NCBI GenBank assembly: GCA_050084515.1
Contig: CM114273.1
Location: 7,440,001 to 7,504,000, forward strand
Direction of reading: 5' to 3'
Length of the DNA stretch: 64,000 bases
From: Blasia pusilla
Lineage: Eukaryota; Marchantiophyta; Marchantiopsida; Blasiales
Shown one piece after another: positions 23,201 through 33,934 of this stretch. Within the stretch, counting starts at the first letter, position 1, and the number at the start of each line of letters is the position of its first letter. The position numbers were made by a program, and so were the translations under genes. The notes beneath the pieces were generated by a model. That model made no database searches. It had not been told where the DNA came from and was given only the letters and a program-made list of their open reading frames with translations.

Positions 23201-23951
23201 CCCACGCATTGGCGGCGGGAGAGAATCCAAGGACCATCTGGAATTGAAGCACTAGTCGGTTGAAGCTTGCACCATCGATGACAATCAGACTTTCTGTCCA
23301 TACCCTTCCGGCATCCTCCATCCTTCTTTTGAGAAGGAGCAGCAAGTGGAGGCAACTAAAAAATGCAATTACCATAAATGCGTGGCGGCAAATGTCGACA
23401 AGAATGTGCTTGAACATTTTCAAGGCCAGAGACAAAAGCAAACTATTTCCTGATACTCACAAGAGGAACGAGTAGGCGGACAGAGGGCCCGATTCGTGTC
23501 CGACAGATCCACTCAGGTTGATAACATCCAGAATCTCTTCAGGAAGAACAACATTGTTATGAGCGTGCAAAGTTGGAGTCGAAGCCGGATCTGCAGAGCT
23601 TGGAGTTGCAAACGTAGAGCTCGGAGCACTAGGAAATTCTAGACCGTCTACTTGGGAAACAGACTAATTCAGGGGCAGGCCATAAACTCTGTATTGACCA
23701 TTTGCTATAGATAGGAGATTCCATACTTTACGATCTGAGGTCAGTGGCAGGACCGTCTCACCTATTATGTCTTCCGTACCGTCCACCCTAACATCTTTGG
23801 ATACAAAGATGGTTCCAATTTGGAGAAGAAATCGAAAAGAGAGAAAATTTTCATCCACTGCTATGAAAGACTCACGAGCTTGGGGTCGAATATTTCTGAT
23901 TGAGGAAGGGCCGCGGATGGTGCCACAAGTGAGCTTAACATAATTATCCAT
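20226..23951 (-). pseudogene. Element B transposase with SWIM finger (three exons, dead)
   Basis: Exon 1 (23463-23951) starts MDNYVKLTCG and ends at TT|GTGAGT, with a TAG in the middle. Exon 2 (about 22128-23335) carries a Cys-rich region (RSPACPYLERNGR, then CPHCQASPFCVGACP), the motif RLAVHVGSHTHPVTDAI, a helical segment (QLWENLAFLSDLECFRNLLR) and VFKMSTTGPSSGLDLIDRMR with SWVSFDICYRVLNGW. I take this as a DDE/RNase H-like core because of the spaced Asp residues and the terminal SWIM finger. Relative to C about 180 bases are missing near 22425, removing GFMEDNAQPGW and so the second presumed catalytic Asp. Exon 3 (20226-21684) ends in CSCDDFVQRETSGKRYFPCKH. It resembles MULE or KDZ-type transposases; the superfamily is unresolved. 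Confidence 0.65.
21685..22127 (-). repeat. Transposase intron 2 of element B with palindromes
   Basis: On the minus strand the intron opens CGGCAG|GTGAGTTC and closes CGTTGCAG|GGATTG. Six or seven palindromes of the CCCGTCGG family lie inside (about 21735, 21797, 21844, 21904, 21955, 21993). The equivalent C intron (47514-47996) has a similar set. Confidence 0.75.
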
Positions 23952-25118
23952 TCGAAATTTAAATGCGGGAGGAGGGTGAGAATGAGAAAGAGAATGAGAA
24001 TGTTTAATTTATAGTGAATAGGAAAACATATACTCTTGTGATTTTTTGACAAGATGAATTCGACGTGACATTGTATCGACACAATGGATCAGTCATTTGC
24101 AACACATTCAATTCTGTTGCAATGTGTTATCGGATTTGGGAAGCGAGAGGCGTGGGTTCGGCACACGCCGTTTTTGGAACCCGTCGGAGTCTTGGTAACT
24201 CAAAAATTTCCACAAGCTAACCGAAGCCTGCAACCTGTCGGCTTTGGACGAGTTGCATGCTTTTGCCAAACATGGTCAAAGCTGGCAACCCGTCGCTCTC
24301 CGACGAGTTGCTCGGATACCGCTCCTTCTTGCTCAAAGATGTCGGAGGCGTGCAAACCGTTTGCTCCTGACGAGTTCCCCGGGTGCCGTACCTATTTGCC
24401 CAAAGACGACGAGGCGTGCAACCCGTCACCCTCCAACGGGTTGAGCAAGGGCCTCGCCTTGTGGTGCTTACATGAAGTGTGCAACCTGTCGGACTCCAAC
24501 GAGTTGCGCGGGAAGCCCGCGTTCTTAACCCTTGACGAGGGAAGCGTGCAACCCAACGGTCTCCGACGGATTTCCTGGGTACGTCCCGTTCCCGTCCCAA
24601 ACACGGCGGAGGCGCGCAACATGTTGGTCTCTGACGGGTTGCGCGGGTACCTCGCGTTCTTGTCCAAAGACGATGGAGGCGCTCAACCTATTGGTCTCCG
24701 ACGGGTTGCTTGCGCACGTGGCGACGTACCCAGGACGGCGGAGGCGCGCAACCTGTCGGACTCCGACGGGTTGCCATTTTTCACCTCCGGACTTCCGTAA
24801 CCTCCGGCAGGTCGCCGTCAAACGGACAACGGGACCCAACGGCTAGAAAAGTATAAATAGGGCAGAAATCGCTCATTTCCGGTTTCTCATTTCGCGATCT
24901 CCATTCCTGACTCTCCCGCGCAGCAGTTGATCAGATACCAAGGGGCGTTTCACCCGGCGAGTCATCGCGAGTCGATACGAGGGAACGAGAGCGAGACGGT
25001 TCGACTGAACGATCGCGAGACGATTCGAACTACCCATCAAGGCGACTCATCTCGACATCAACAAGGCGAATGATCAAGCGATTCATCGTGGACATAGGTG
25101 GAGGCATTTCCGGAAAAA
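23952..25118. promoter_or_regulatory. Shared head-to-head upstream region of element B
   Basis: This lies between the transposase start on the minus strand and the methyltransferase-gene start on the plus strand. It contains nine palindromes at about 24228-24775, spaced mostly 60-70 bases, then a TATA box (TATAAATA at 24852-24859) about 270 bases before the plus-strand ATG. No comparable TATA was found on the other side. Element C carries the same segment in the same plus-strand direction although its flanking genes are reversed. Confidence 0.65.
24228..24775. repeat. Promoter-proximal palindrome array of element B
   Basis: Nine dyads of the CAACCCGTCGG...CCGACGGGTTG family sit at about 24228, 24281, 24348, 24415, 24477, 24545, 24615, 24675 and 24745, separated by unrelated spacers that often contain AGACGGCGGAGG-like words. 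The best-preserved unit is at 24745. Confidence 0.85.
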
Positions 25119-26310
25119 ATGAGGAGGAAAACATCACAAGCCAACAAGTCTGGGAGCTTCACTCCGAAGTCCATGAGGACTCCTGCGTCAACATCTCCAG
25201 GGCCTCGTTCGGCGAATGAAATTAGGCAGCAGGAAATCGAGGAGCGGGAAAGGGAAGCGGAGATGCACAACCAGGAGCTTCTTGCGAGACGTGTTCAAGA
25301 GGCGCTCGATAAACAGAACGCATAGGCTGAGACGTCACAGGCCTTGAAGAAAAGGATCACCGATGAAAAGAGAGAAAAGAAGCGTCTGGACGCGTCAATG
25401 AGGAGAGCAGAATTGGCTAAAGCGAGGAGGGAAAAAGCGATAGCCATTGACGATAGCCCTGCCCGTCCAACCGAAAGTGTTGAGATGCGGGAAATGTCCC
25501 TGATGAAGTCCGGGACACAATCAACATAGCGGAAACGCCAGAAGTTCAAATCACGGACGATGAGATCATGAGGACCGCCAGCGTGGAGATGGTGGACATT
25601 GCCGAAGAAGCCGGAGAGCGATCATTCTCGTCTCCAAGCCCGGCGGAAGACATCGACCTCTATCGGATCGACGAGTTCCCAGTTGATTTGCCAGCTTCTG
25701 TCTCAGACAAGTTGGTTGGTCAAGAAACCGACCCAATTTTCGAGCGGGTAAGAGAGGATCTAGGTTTTTTGAGTTATGTGAATTGCAATTCATTGGGAAT
25801 TCAGTGTAGCTTATTGATCTTGTCCCGGTTCTGACACGTGGTAAAGCAGATGGCACTCATGGAGGGCCACAACGCCCCGAGGATTCCACTCTGCCGATTG
25901 CGGACAATGGAATACGTCCGCGAAATTCAGTCTGACGAGGACATCACAAAGCTTAAACATTCGGCGGCCACAGCATCCTACGTCGACAACTTTCCTCCCT
26001 TCTATGTTCAGCCTTACAACGAGCATGGAACCCAAGCCCTGGTTATGGAGGAGGACTTGGATAAGCTCGACACATTCTGGAGGATGAGAGACCAGGATTT
26101 TAGAAGGCAAGTAGAGGGCACGGAATTCAGCTGGATGAGGAATCTGTATTTCTTCATCTGGGATGGAAATCACAGGTTCATGGCGTGGACCAAGTTTGCG
26201 GAGGAGCGGCCCAACTCCTTGGAGGCACATTTTTGCGTGAAGGCAGTGGTCCTTCATCCATTCCCTCATCACATGGCGACGGTGGAGATGGCAATGCATG
26301 CCATGAACAC

Positions 26311-26770
26311 GTGAGTATTTTCTTGCTGGGTCGGGATTGTTGTTGGGATGCTTTTGGCCAAACACAACTCGTCGGACTCCGACAAGTTGCTCGATTGATG
26401 AATGGGTTAGGTTTTTTTTTGCCGAAAGCAACTTGTCGGACTCCGACGAGTTGCTCGACTCGACGCTTTTTCAGGATGTTTTTTGAAGAATGCAACTCGT
26501 CGGACTCCGACGAGTTGTTTGACTGACCATAGATTTAATAAGTTTTTGGCCCAAAGCCAACCGTCGGAGTCCGACGGGTTGCTCGACTCGCCGCCTTTTC
26601 AAGATGTTTTTTGAAGAATGCAACTCGTCGGACTCCAACGAGTTGTTCGACTGACCGAAGGTTTAGCTCGTTCCTAGAATCCGACCTTGAGCTGTGACGA
26701 CCCGTCAGAGTCTGACGGGTTGCAAGAACCCATGTAATTTTCTGACGGGTTGAGTTTGGATGTGCCGGAT
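26311..26770 (+). repeat. Intron with palindrome array, element B methyltransferase-like gene
   Basis: The donor is AACAC|GTGAGT. Six palindromes occur at about 26365, 26427, 26490, 26557, 26617 and 26690. They include both GTC/GAC cores with CTC/GAG arms and CCC/GGG arms, so arm variants are paired. The acceptor used in C (GTGCAG) reads GTGCCG here, so splicing was probably lost. Confidence 0.75.
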
Positions 26771-28777
26771 TGTATCGGAGGGGAATGTCACCCACCACTG
26801 GATCCAGGATTGCGATCGGGTGAAGAAGGTGCTTACGACGCACCCGGGAGAGTACAAGGGGTTCTTGGGCGATGCCCTTGTAAATCAGATGCTTGCAAAG
26901 GGTGCTCAGATAAAAAAGAAAACTTGGGCAAATAAGTTTATTTCCCAAGATGCAGCCGTAACCATCCTTTGCTGGTCGAAGATACAGGGCCATGAAGAAG
27001 AGCGCCTGACCGGAGTGGAGCGGAGGAGAAAGTATCTCGGGTCTGAGCGCGCAAAATTCATCAAGCTGCGAGATCTGCAGACCCACGAAATACACGGCGA
27101 GCAAGATGCAACGATACATCAGCATTCTCAACCCCGAACTTGGTCCGGAGTTCTACAAGGAGCTGAAGGCGATTATCAAGCGCCAGCAGAAAAGGGATGA
27201 AGATCCGCAAGGTCGGATTGGGGAGAAAGTGTCCCTGGATCGCGTGCATCGGTTTGCATTGTCCGGCATAAGCGAGTTTAGGAGGATCCGACTGATGAAA
27301 ATCAGTCTCGAGGGCACAGAGGCCCATCCTCCGGGTGTGTCCGATCCAGTGATCTCCCACTCCCACTAGCTACGCGCATGGTCATTCTGGGACGCGTTGC
27401 GGGTTATCGGGAAGTTCGTGCTGGACGGTCTGCAAGCGGAGCTCAAAAGATTAGAGCCCATTCCGGACGAAGCAAACCTGGAAAGTTCTGTAGATTTCGA
27501 GGTTTGGCTCGATGACATCCGGGACAAGCCAATAAAAAACCCAGGATTCAAGACAATGTTCAAGGTTTGCGTCCTCCCTCAGGCAGAGCTTGACAAAGAA
27601 ATCGAGGGGAACAAACCGGATCAAGCAAAGAAGAAGCGAGATCTACAGGAGCAGACGGCCGATTCAGTCTGAGTAAAAGCTGCTCAACGGATGGTCTTTA
27701 GGTACCTGGTCCAGTGTAAGAATGCAGGTACCTGGGGAAAATTACCGGCAGCCTTGAAGTTGTGGGCTTCGCCGCCTGATGGAGAGACATTCTCCATGTA
27801 TGACATGGAGATGGGCCAGCACATGTCTCATTGGGAGGTGGAGAATTTCCCCATTTGGCTTGACTTCAACGACCCTGAAGACATCACCTATAGGATTTAC
27901 GAGTGCTTCATGATGCAGTGGCCTTAGGACAAGACGACATCCCCAATTTTGTGCAGCCTGAAGACTTCTTCGGAGGAGATGCGGAAGAGCAAGCCCACGA
28001 GACAGCTGAGTTGGCTTCCAAGGTCCGCACATCCAAAGACAAATCCACAGTGGGTCTCAAAGGCAAGGCAAGGGGAGGGAAAAATTCCGAGGCCGAGTCT
28101 TCCCAAAGAGAGGCTGAAGATTCAAGGCCGAGGTGAAGAATCGTCGGGCGGCGGGAGAGAGGGTCGGACCAGGTCCTCGGAAAAAACCCCACCAGAGTCG
28201 AGGTCATAGAGACCCGACAAGCCGTCCGCGGACTCGGGAGAAGCGGAAGCGAGAGGTGCCAGGGGTTGTCCCAAGGAGAATACTGATCCATCATCCTTGG
28301 GAAGACCGCAGACAAACAACGACCGGACAAGCGTCCTCCTTCAATTCACTCCTTTCTTTGGATGAGTGAAAAGCTTGGTTCTCAGCGTCGACACCAGCCA
28401 TCGATAAATTGACAACGCTGGGACGGAAGCTCCAACGAAACGGGCACGCTGCCTGGACGGTGAATGGAGTGGTCGAAGAGGTTGCGGTGGATCTCTTGAT
28501 CGCTGATCTGCCCTCGGGCTTGCGACTGTGGGGCGAGAATCTGTCGGACGGGGTACCTGAGTGGAATGTGCCGCTCTCTTGTGACCAAATCGCGCTATTG
28601 TTCTCCTATGCAGACGCCTATCTGAGTGACAGGGGCTGCTTCTTGGTGTTGACTGGAGGGAGCGAGGACAAGCTCTTCAACCTACAGTGCGTCAAGAGGT
28701 CGCTAAAGTGGAGGACGGCGCAATCGTGGATCATAAAAAACAAGTATCCACTCCGATCCGCGACGAGTTAGATTCGG

Positions 28778-29331
28778 GTAAGGCTCAATTCCTATAGTAT
28801 AATCTCAATTATATTTTCAAATTCGGGTAAGGCTCAATGAGTCTTAATCTCCGTTGTTTTTGTCCGTGAGCAACCCGTCGGAAGGCGACGGGTTGCTGGC
28901 TCAGAGCAGCCCATGCTCGGTTGAGAGCAACCCGTCGGTTTTCGACGAGTTGCATCTTTCCCACATACACAGGGAAAACCGTTGGGTACCTGCAACCCGT
29001 CGGAACCCGACGGGTTGCAGTTGCTTTTGGTTTTTCCTTGTGTTTCCGGAAAGCTGCAACTCGTCTGATAGCGACGGGTTGCTCTCAGCCGAGCATGGGC
29101 TGCTCTAGGCCAGCAACCCGTCGCCTTCCAACGGGTTGCTCACGGACAAAAACAACGGAGAGCCCGACGGGTTTTTTTTAGTCCCTGACCAACCCGTCGG
29201 AAGGCGACGGGTTGGTCCGGGACAAAACAACCCGTCGGACTCCGACAGGTTGATCCAAAGTTAGTAATTGAAAAAGTTCTCAAGCCGAGTTCTTTAGTTG
29301 CTGACATTGTTTCCAACGTGCTTCTTTACAG
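28778..29331 (+). repeat. Last intron of element B methyltransferase-like gene with palindromes
   Basis: The donor is ATTCGG|GTAAGG and the acceptor TTTACAG|ATGGACC. Seven palindromes lie at about 28867, 28925, 28985, 29053, 29110, 29188 and 29226. A short duplication of ATTCGGGTAAGGCTCAAT occurs just after the donor. Confidence 0.75.
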
Positions 29332-29889
29332 ATGGACCACTCCTACATGTACTGCTTCGTTCGGTCCAAGCACAATTTCCAGGTGTTCAAGATCCAGGAT
29401 CCTGTGGATCCATGCTCAGATGGGTATAGCTTAGATAGTTTGTACAATTCCCCCCCGGGAATTTACATGCAAGACAGTACCCCACTTTTGGGAGGAAGGG
29501 AAAAATCGCCAGCCCTGATGCAAACGCTCATCGAGCGCTGCTCAAGGCCGGGTGACTTGGTGTTCGACTTAGTGGGACTTTCAGGGGCAAGTATCAAAGG
29601 CGCCTAGCAGAGTGGCAGGAACATTCTCTGCCTCGAGGGAAGGCAGGAACTGTTTGACCTTTGCAAGGAGGCAAAGGCAGAATACGAAAGGCTCGTTGGG
29701 GCGTACAACTCTCCACCGAAGCGGAGAGCTCCGGTTCCAGACCCACCATTGGTTGTGACTCCATCGTCACTTCCAACGATTCCAAAAACCGGGAGGGCAA
29801 GGCCGAAAGTAATTTTGCAAGAGCTCTAGGACGATGACGAGTGAGTTCAAAGAACTCAACGACCCAGCTTGACTGCAGCGTTTGGAGTA

Positions 29890-31400
29890 GGGAGTTTTTT
29901 GATGATGAGGCAAAAGATTTCATAGAATAGATCAAATGTACAATTCCGAGCTTTTTTCGGATGATATAAAGGAGAAGATTTTTTCGAACGATGGTGGTGC
30001 TTGTAAAAGTTTGCTGAACATTTTTTATGTCTTTTCGAATGTGATCGTCTATGTACTCCGCGGACTTCTATTTTGCAACCCGTCAGATTTCTCCTGCTTG
30101 CAACTTTTCACTTTTAGACCACAAAGCACCTTTTACCACTTCAGGCAAACTGCCGGATTCGACAGTTGCCTGATCGACTCTTCTTTCCTGTTGGTCAAAC
30201 TTAAGAGGCGATCTGGCGGGCTTCTTCCCTTGGCACCTTCCCTCAACTCGTAAAGCGGCGTAGGCTTCTTTTCTTCTCTCAGACGTGTTGGATTCCTACT
30301 ACCTGTGCGATTGCCATCATGGTATTACCAAGGACGGAGCACATATTGATACTGGATGGGTGTCACATTGCAGAGTGTACAAGGTATACTGCCGAGGAAG
30401 GCGGTGGGACTCAAATCAGGTTACATGGGACCATTATGGCGTACCTAGGGGGGGGCCAAGGCTCTCGAATTCGCCAACATTTTCGATCCCCGTCTACAAT
30501 CGGCTAGAGGAGCCACTTGTATCCCACGACAATCCTTTGGTACTGTCACCGAGGAGAGTTAGGAGTAAATTTGTAGATGACGAGGCTGAAGAAATCATAG
30601 ACTAGGTCAAATGTACATTTCCGAGGTTCCTTCGGAGGTAATAAAGGTCGAGATTTTTTCAACCGACAATGGTGTTTGTAAAAGTTTGCTGGAAATTTTT
30701 TTGGGACTAGTGCATTGTGTTATTTTAGCTACTCGGAATTACAATTTTGCAACCCGTATGATTCCGACGGGTTGCAACTTTGAGCTTTTTGCCCACTGCA
30801 ATTTTTAAACCATTTCCAGGCAAGCTGTCGGATTCCGACAGGTTGGCTGCTTGAGTGATCGGACTCTTTCCCAATGAGACCAACTTGTGACGCATTGTGG
30901 CGGGCTTCTTAACGAGGTTGAAGAAATCATAGACTAGGTCAATTGTACATTTCCGAGGTTCCTTCGGAGGTAATAAAGGACGAGATTTTTTCAACCCATA
31001 ATGGTGTTTGTAAAAGTTTGCTGAAATATTTTGTTGGACTTGTGGATTGTGTTCTTTTAGCTACTCAGAATTACAATTTTGCAACTCGTATGATTTCGAC
31101 GAGTTGCAACTTTTTGCTTTTTGCCCACTGCAACTTTTTAACCATTTCGAGGCAAGCTGTCGGATTCCGACAAGTTGACTGCTTGAGTGATCGGACTCTT
31201 TCCCCGTGAGACCAACTTCTGACGCATTGTGGCGGGCTTCTTAACGTTTGGTTCGTTCCCCTACATTCGTCAAACCAGTCGTAGGCTTCTTTTCTTGTCT
31301 AAGATGTGCGGGATTCCTACTACCTGTCGTATTGCCATTTCGGATTCCCAACCTGTTAGATCGTCGTGGGTGCAGGGTGGAAGAAAATCACTTCTAAAAA
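29890..31400 (+). repeat. Tandemly repeated 3' modules of element B
   Basis: Three copies of a module follow one another, starting near 29900, 30580 and 30915. Each opens with GATGA.GAGGC...ATAGA.TAG, runs into TCAA.TGTACA.TTCCGAG, then GTTTGTAAAAGTTTGCTG, then two palindromes and a CTTCTTTTCTTNTCT tract. The second module follows the LDSYYL-type frame. A and C show at least two modules. This is a tandem duplication of the gene tail. Confidence 0.7.
30285..30605 (+). pseudogene. Conserved 106-residue terminal exon-like frame, copy B
   Basis: This matches the frames in A and C: LDSYYLCDCHHGITKDGAH at the start and RVRSKFVDDEAEEIID at the end. It is preceded by CTTTTCTTCTCTCAG, a good splice acceptor. 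The alternative frame that is open in A and C is closed here, which supports this frame as the real one. The function is unknown. Confidence 0.45.
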
Positions 31401-32023
31401 TCTTTCCTTTCTTATGGTGAGCTTTCTTACGGGTTGGGAGGGGTGTAGCTTCTCGGTTTCTCAGCCTTAGGATCTGAATGAAGGGACATCAATTCCTCTT
31501 TACTCCAAACAACTAACAATCTTTTGGTTCAATTGTCCTCTCATGTGTTCACATTTCACAAAGTTGGTCTTGAGTAGACACCATTCATAACCAACAGAAA
31601 GTTGGTTATGGGGCAATTCAGGGGAGGCCATGATGCACGCAACAATCTCTGCAAAAAGAGAGGTTGGCATCCAGGTGGTCCTTCGACAAAAATACCCATG
31701 GGCACTGTTTTTTGTAGACCGAGACAAGCAATGTTAAGAAACTTAGGCTCACATGGAGAGTGATGGAAAAATGTTTGTAGTGGTCTTATGATGTCTACTT
31801 TTTTTTCGCCCCCAGGAAAAAGGAGGTTTTTTAGGGCCAAATGTGGACCACTACCTACTCTCTTTTAAAGATTTCCTGAATTTGAAAGCAAACAAAAATT
31901 TCAAATATGTCAAAAAGTTTTGAAGAGAGGAGGCGGATTTGGCCCTTTTTTTTGAAGAGAGACTCTCCTCTCTTCCTCTCTTCCTCTCCTCTCTTACTCT
32001 CTCCTGCCAGAATACGAGCCCCC

Positions 32024-32715
32024 AATGGAATCCACTAACAAATGGGAGGGGCGCTCCACTCTCGCATACGCCCTCCATAACACCGCATGGGGCACCAAGT
32101 TGGTCCACCATAGATGCGGGCAATGGGCTCTAGAACCTACACTCGCCGCATCCAAGAAAACTGCTAGGCCGATCCAGGCACGCACGTGATGAGCACTCGT
32201 CACCACCCATGACATGGAGTCTCTTAAGATCGGCACATTCACCAGAATGTAGGCTAGAGAACGAGACTCGTGCTCCTACAACTGTCGTAAGACCCTCAAC
32301 ATCTCCTAAAATAACCTGGATCGAGTGTCAGCCAACCCGCTGCCTCGTCCAGCACTCGATTGGCCCTGACATGGCCAATCGGCAATGACCAAATCAATGG
32401 TCCCTACCCGCTCTAAGTCCTGCGCCCCCAACAACGAAATATCCCTCGTAGGGAACTCTGGTATCCGTGTACTGCGGATGCAGACAATAAGTCGGAACAA
32501 ACGTAGGCGTAACTGCGCCACATGTCGTAGTGAGAGGCGCCTCGCAACATCATCACTCTCCACATACAGGTACTGCTGTACTCGCACTACTGCCTGCAAA
32601 ACAACAGCTAGCCCGGTGCTTATCCCTCCAAAGAGATCTAACACTCGAAAACCTTCCTCCAGGGTACACCACACAATGGGTGTGGTATCCAAGGGTGTCA
32701 TTGTAGCACTCCTTT
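32024..32715 (-). pseudogene. Retro-2 DNA cytosine-C5 methyltransferase domain (truncated by element B)
   Basis: This is the sister of the Retro-1 domain. Its N-terminal half is better preserved: FRVLDLFGGISTGLAVVLQA (motif I), YLYVESDDVARRLSLRHV (motif II), and TIDLVIADWPCQGQSSAGRG with the catalytic Cys (motif IV) are all in one frame. Then TGG has become TAG at about 32308 (LF*EM where Retro-1 has FFWEM). The motif VI ENV is VNV, losing the conserved Glu, and motif VIII AHRPR is AHCPH. The coding region stops at 32024 against element B, so motifs IX-X are absent. It is in the same frame as the protease upstream. Confidence 0.88.
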
Positions 32716-33934
32716 CTTCCTTGGGTTCCTCAGACCCATCCCGCTCCGGTGCAAACGCCTCGCTCCATGCTGTCTTCACGTGCTCATCTGCCAATCGTTG
32801 AGGCTTCTCAATCAAGCCCCACAATGGCACCTCTCCTCCACAAAATGATGCACCTACCATAACACTCCTCTCCATAGAAATGTCAGGAACGGGAGTATCC
32901 TCTACATGGACATGTCCCTCAATCAAATCACTAGGCCAAGTGATGGCATTGCTAAATGCTGCTAAGGTCGCCATCTCTCCTGGTCGTTGCTCGATCACTG
33001 CACCTGTGAATCAAACGGGTAATGAGCTAAGGCGCCCATCACTTGAATGCCATCCTGGTCTGTAGGATGCTGACTCCTCCCAATAATCCAAGAAAAACCC
33101 CATCGGATATAACACTGCTCCACCAACCAAGACGTCGTAGGACTCTACATCAGTCATTATTGCCTTGGCGCGCACCACGGACTCATCTATAGGATGTCTC
33201 GGGAAAATCCTCACCACGACCTCCTGTCGAGTGATATACTGTGTGGTACTCGCTCCACCCAAGGACGTCTGTATCCGGAATGGACAACGCTCCACATCGG
33301 CTCTCGTCAAGCCCAATCCTCTGAATGACGCTTTCCCCAACATCAAGGGTTGCGCTTATGAATCCAACAAGACGCGTTGTGGACTAAAAGCTCTACCTCC
33401 GGGACTCACCAACTGGAATACCTCTCCTCGGTTATCCAGCAACACAACACTAGGAGAAGCCATGGCACGCTCTATCGCGGATCTAGCGGGCATCTCCGCC
33501 ATCCTAGCAGCCGCAGCCTGCCATGCATCTGACGTGGACGGCCCGAGCATCCGCTCCAAGGGCAGGTCCATCACCTCCTCTGCAATCACCTCTGAATGTG
33601 ATGCAAGAACCCCAAATCTATGCTCACATAGTGAAGCGGCCAGTCGAAAAGCCTCGGCAGGCGTGCCCCCCAACGTCATAACATCGGAAGCAAAAAATAA
33701 AGGAGTGCAGTACACAACGGTGGCCGCCCCCAACAATGTGCTCGACACATGCCCCTCCTTAGCATCAACAATAGGAGTCGTCGTACTTGCTTCTCCCATT
33801 GCCCTTCGTGCCTGCACACCAACAACATCACCAGCTCTCCAAGGACTCTGATCAGGACCCATCGATGGGTTCCTCATCGCCTCAGACAACGTGAAAGACT
33901 GAGGAAGCCTAGTATGTTTCATGGCTTCCCCTCC
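32716..33934 (-). pseudogene. Retro-2 aspartic protease region
   Basis: This is collinear with the Retro-1 protease. The active-site segment is broken: LLDS is followed by TAA at 33356-33358, then AQPLMLGK. SYDVLVGGAVLYPMGFFLDY follows. CGA to TGA at 33011-33013 stops the frame just before the linker that leads to the methyltransferase. Frame is otherwise kept from the protease through methyltransferase motif IV, confirming a protease-methyltransferase polyprotein. Confidence 0.75.

Larger units (their letters stand above)
25119..29844 (+). pseudogene. Element B ParB-like / amino-methyltransferase-like gene (four exons, dead)
   Basis: The first ATG is at 25119. Exon 1 (to about 25777) encodes a basic start, a coiled coil (NEIRQQEIEEREREAEMHNQ) and an acidic segment; it has a TAG at 25323 and a one-base loss near 25511. 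Exon 2 (25850-26310) has the ParB/sulfiredoxin-like pattern: IPLCRLRTMEYVREIQSDED, then NLYFFIWDGNHRFMAWTKFA and HFCVKAVVLHP. Exon 3 (about 26771-28777) is helical and charged, with the catalytic-like VAVDLLIADLPSGLRLW and DAYLSDRGCFLVLTGG. Exon 4 (29332 on) holds the motif I-like RPGDLVFDLVGLSGASIKG. The order IV then I fits beta-class N4/N6 amino-methyltransferases. ParB-like domains next to such enzymes are common in phages. The motif IV form DLPS is unusual. Nuclear action on DNA is inferred. Confidence 0.6.
19825..32023 (-). mobile_element. Element B: 12.2 kb transposon with two divergent genes
   Basis: This is a near full-length copy, inverted relative to A and C. The left end is GAGGTGCGGTAAGAGGAG. 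The right end, on the minus strand, is GGGGGCTCGTATTCTGG followed by CAGGAGAGAGTAAGAG. Inside are the transposase gene on the minus strand (20226-23951), a shared upstream region, the ParB/methyltransferase-like gene on the plus strand (25119-29844) and repeated 3' modules. Both genes are disabled. The right end abuts Retro-2 in the middle of its methyltransferase. The left flank is Retro-3-side sequence, so there is no simple target duplication; the locus was rearranged after or during insertion. Confidence 0.85.

Noticed and set aside
24084-24800. 238-residue frame across the promoter region of element B
   Set aside because: It is a translation of palindromes (CNLSDSDGL-type repeats); both strands are open and the C copy is broken by an LTR.
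19825-32023. Element B as a Maverick/Polinton or integrated large virus
   Set aside because: There is no polymerase B, capsid, packaging ATPase or retrovirus-like integrase in A, B or C; only the SWIM-type transposase and the ParB/methyltransferase-like gene are recognisable.
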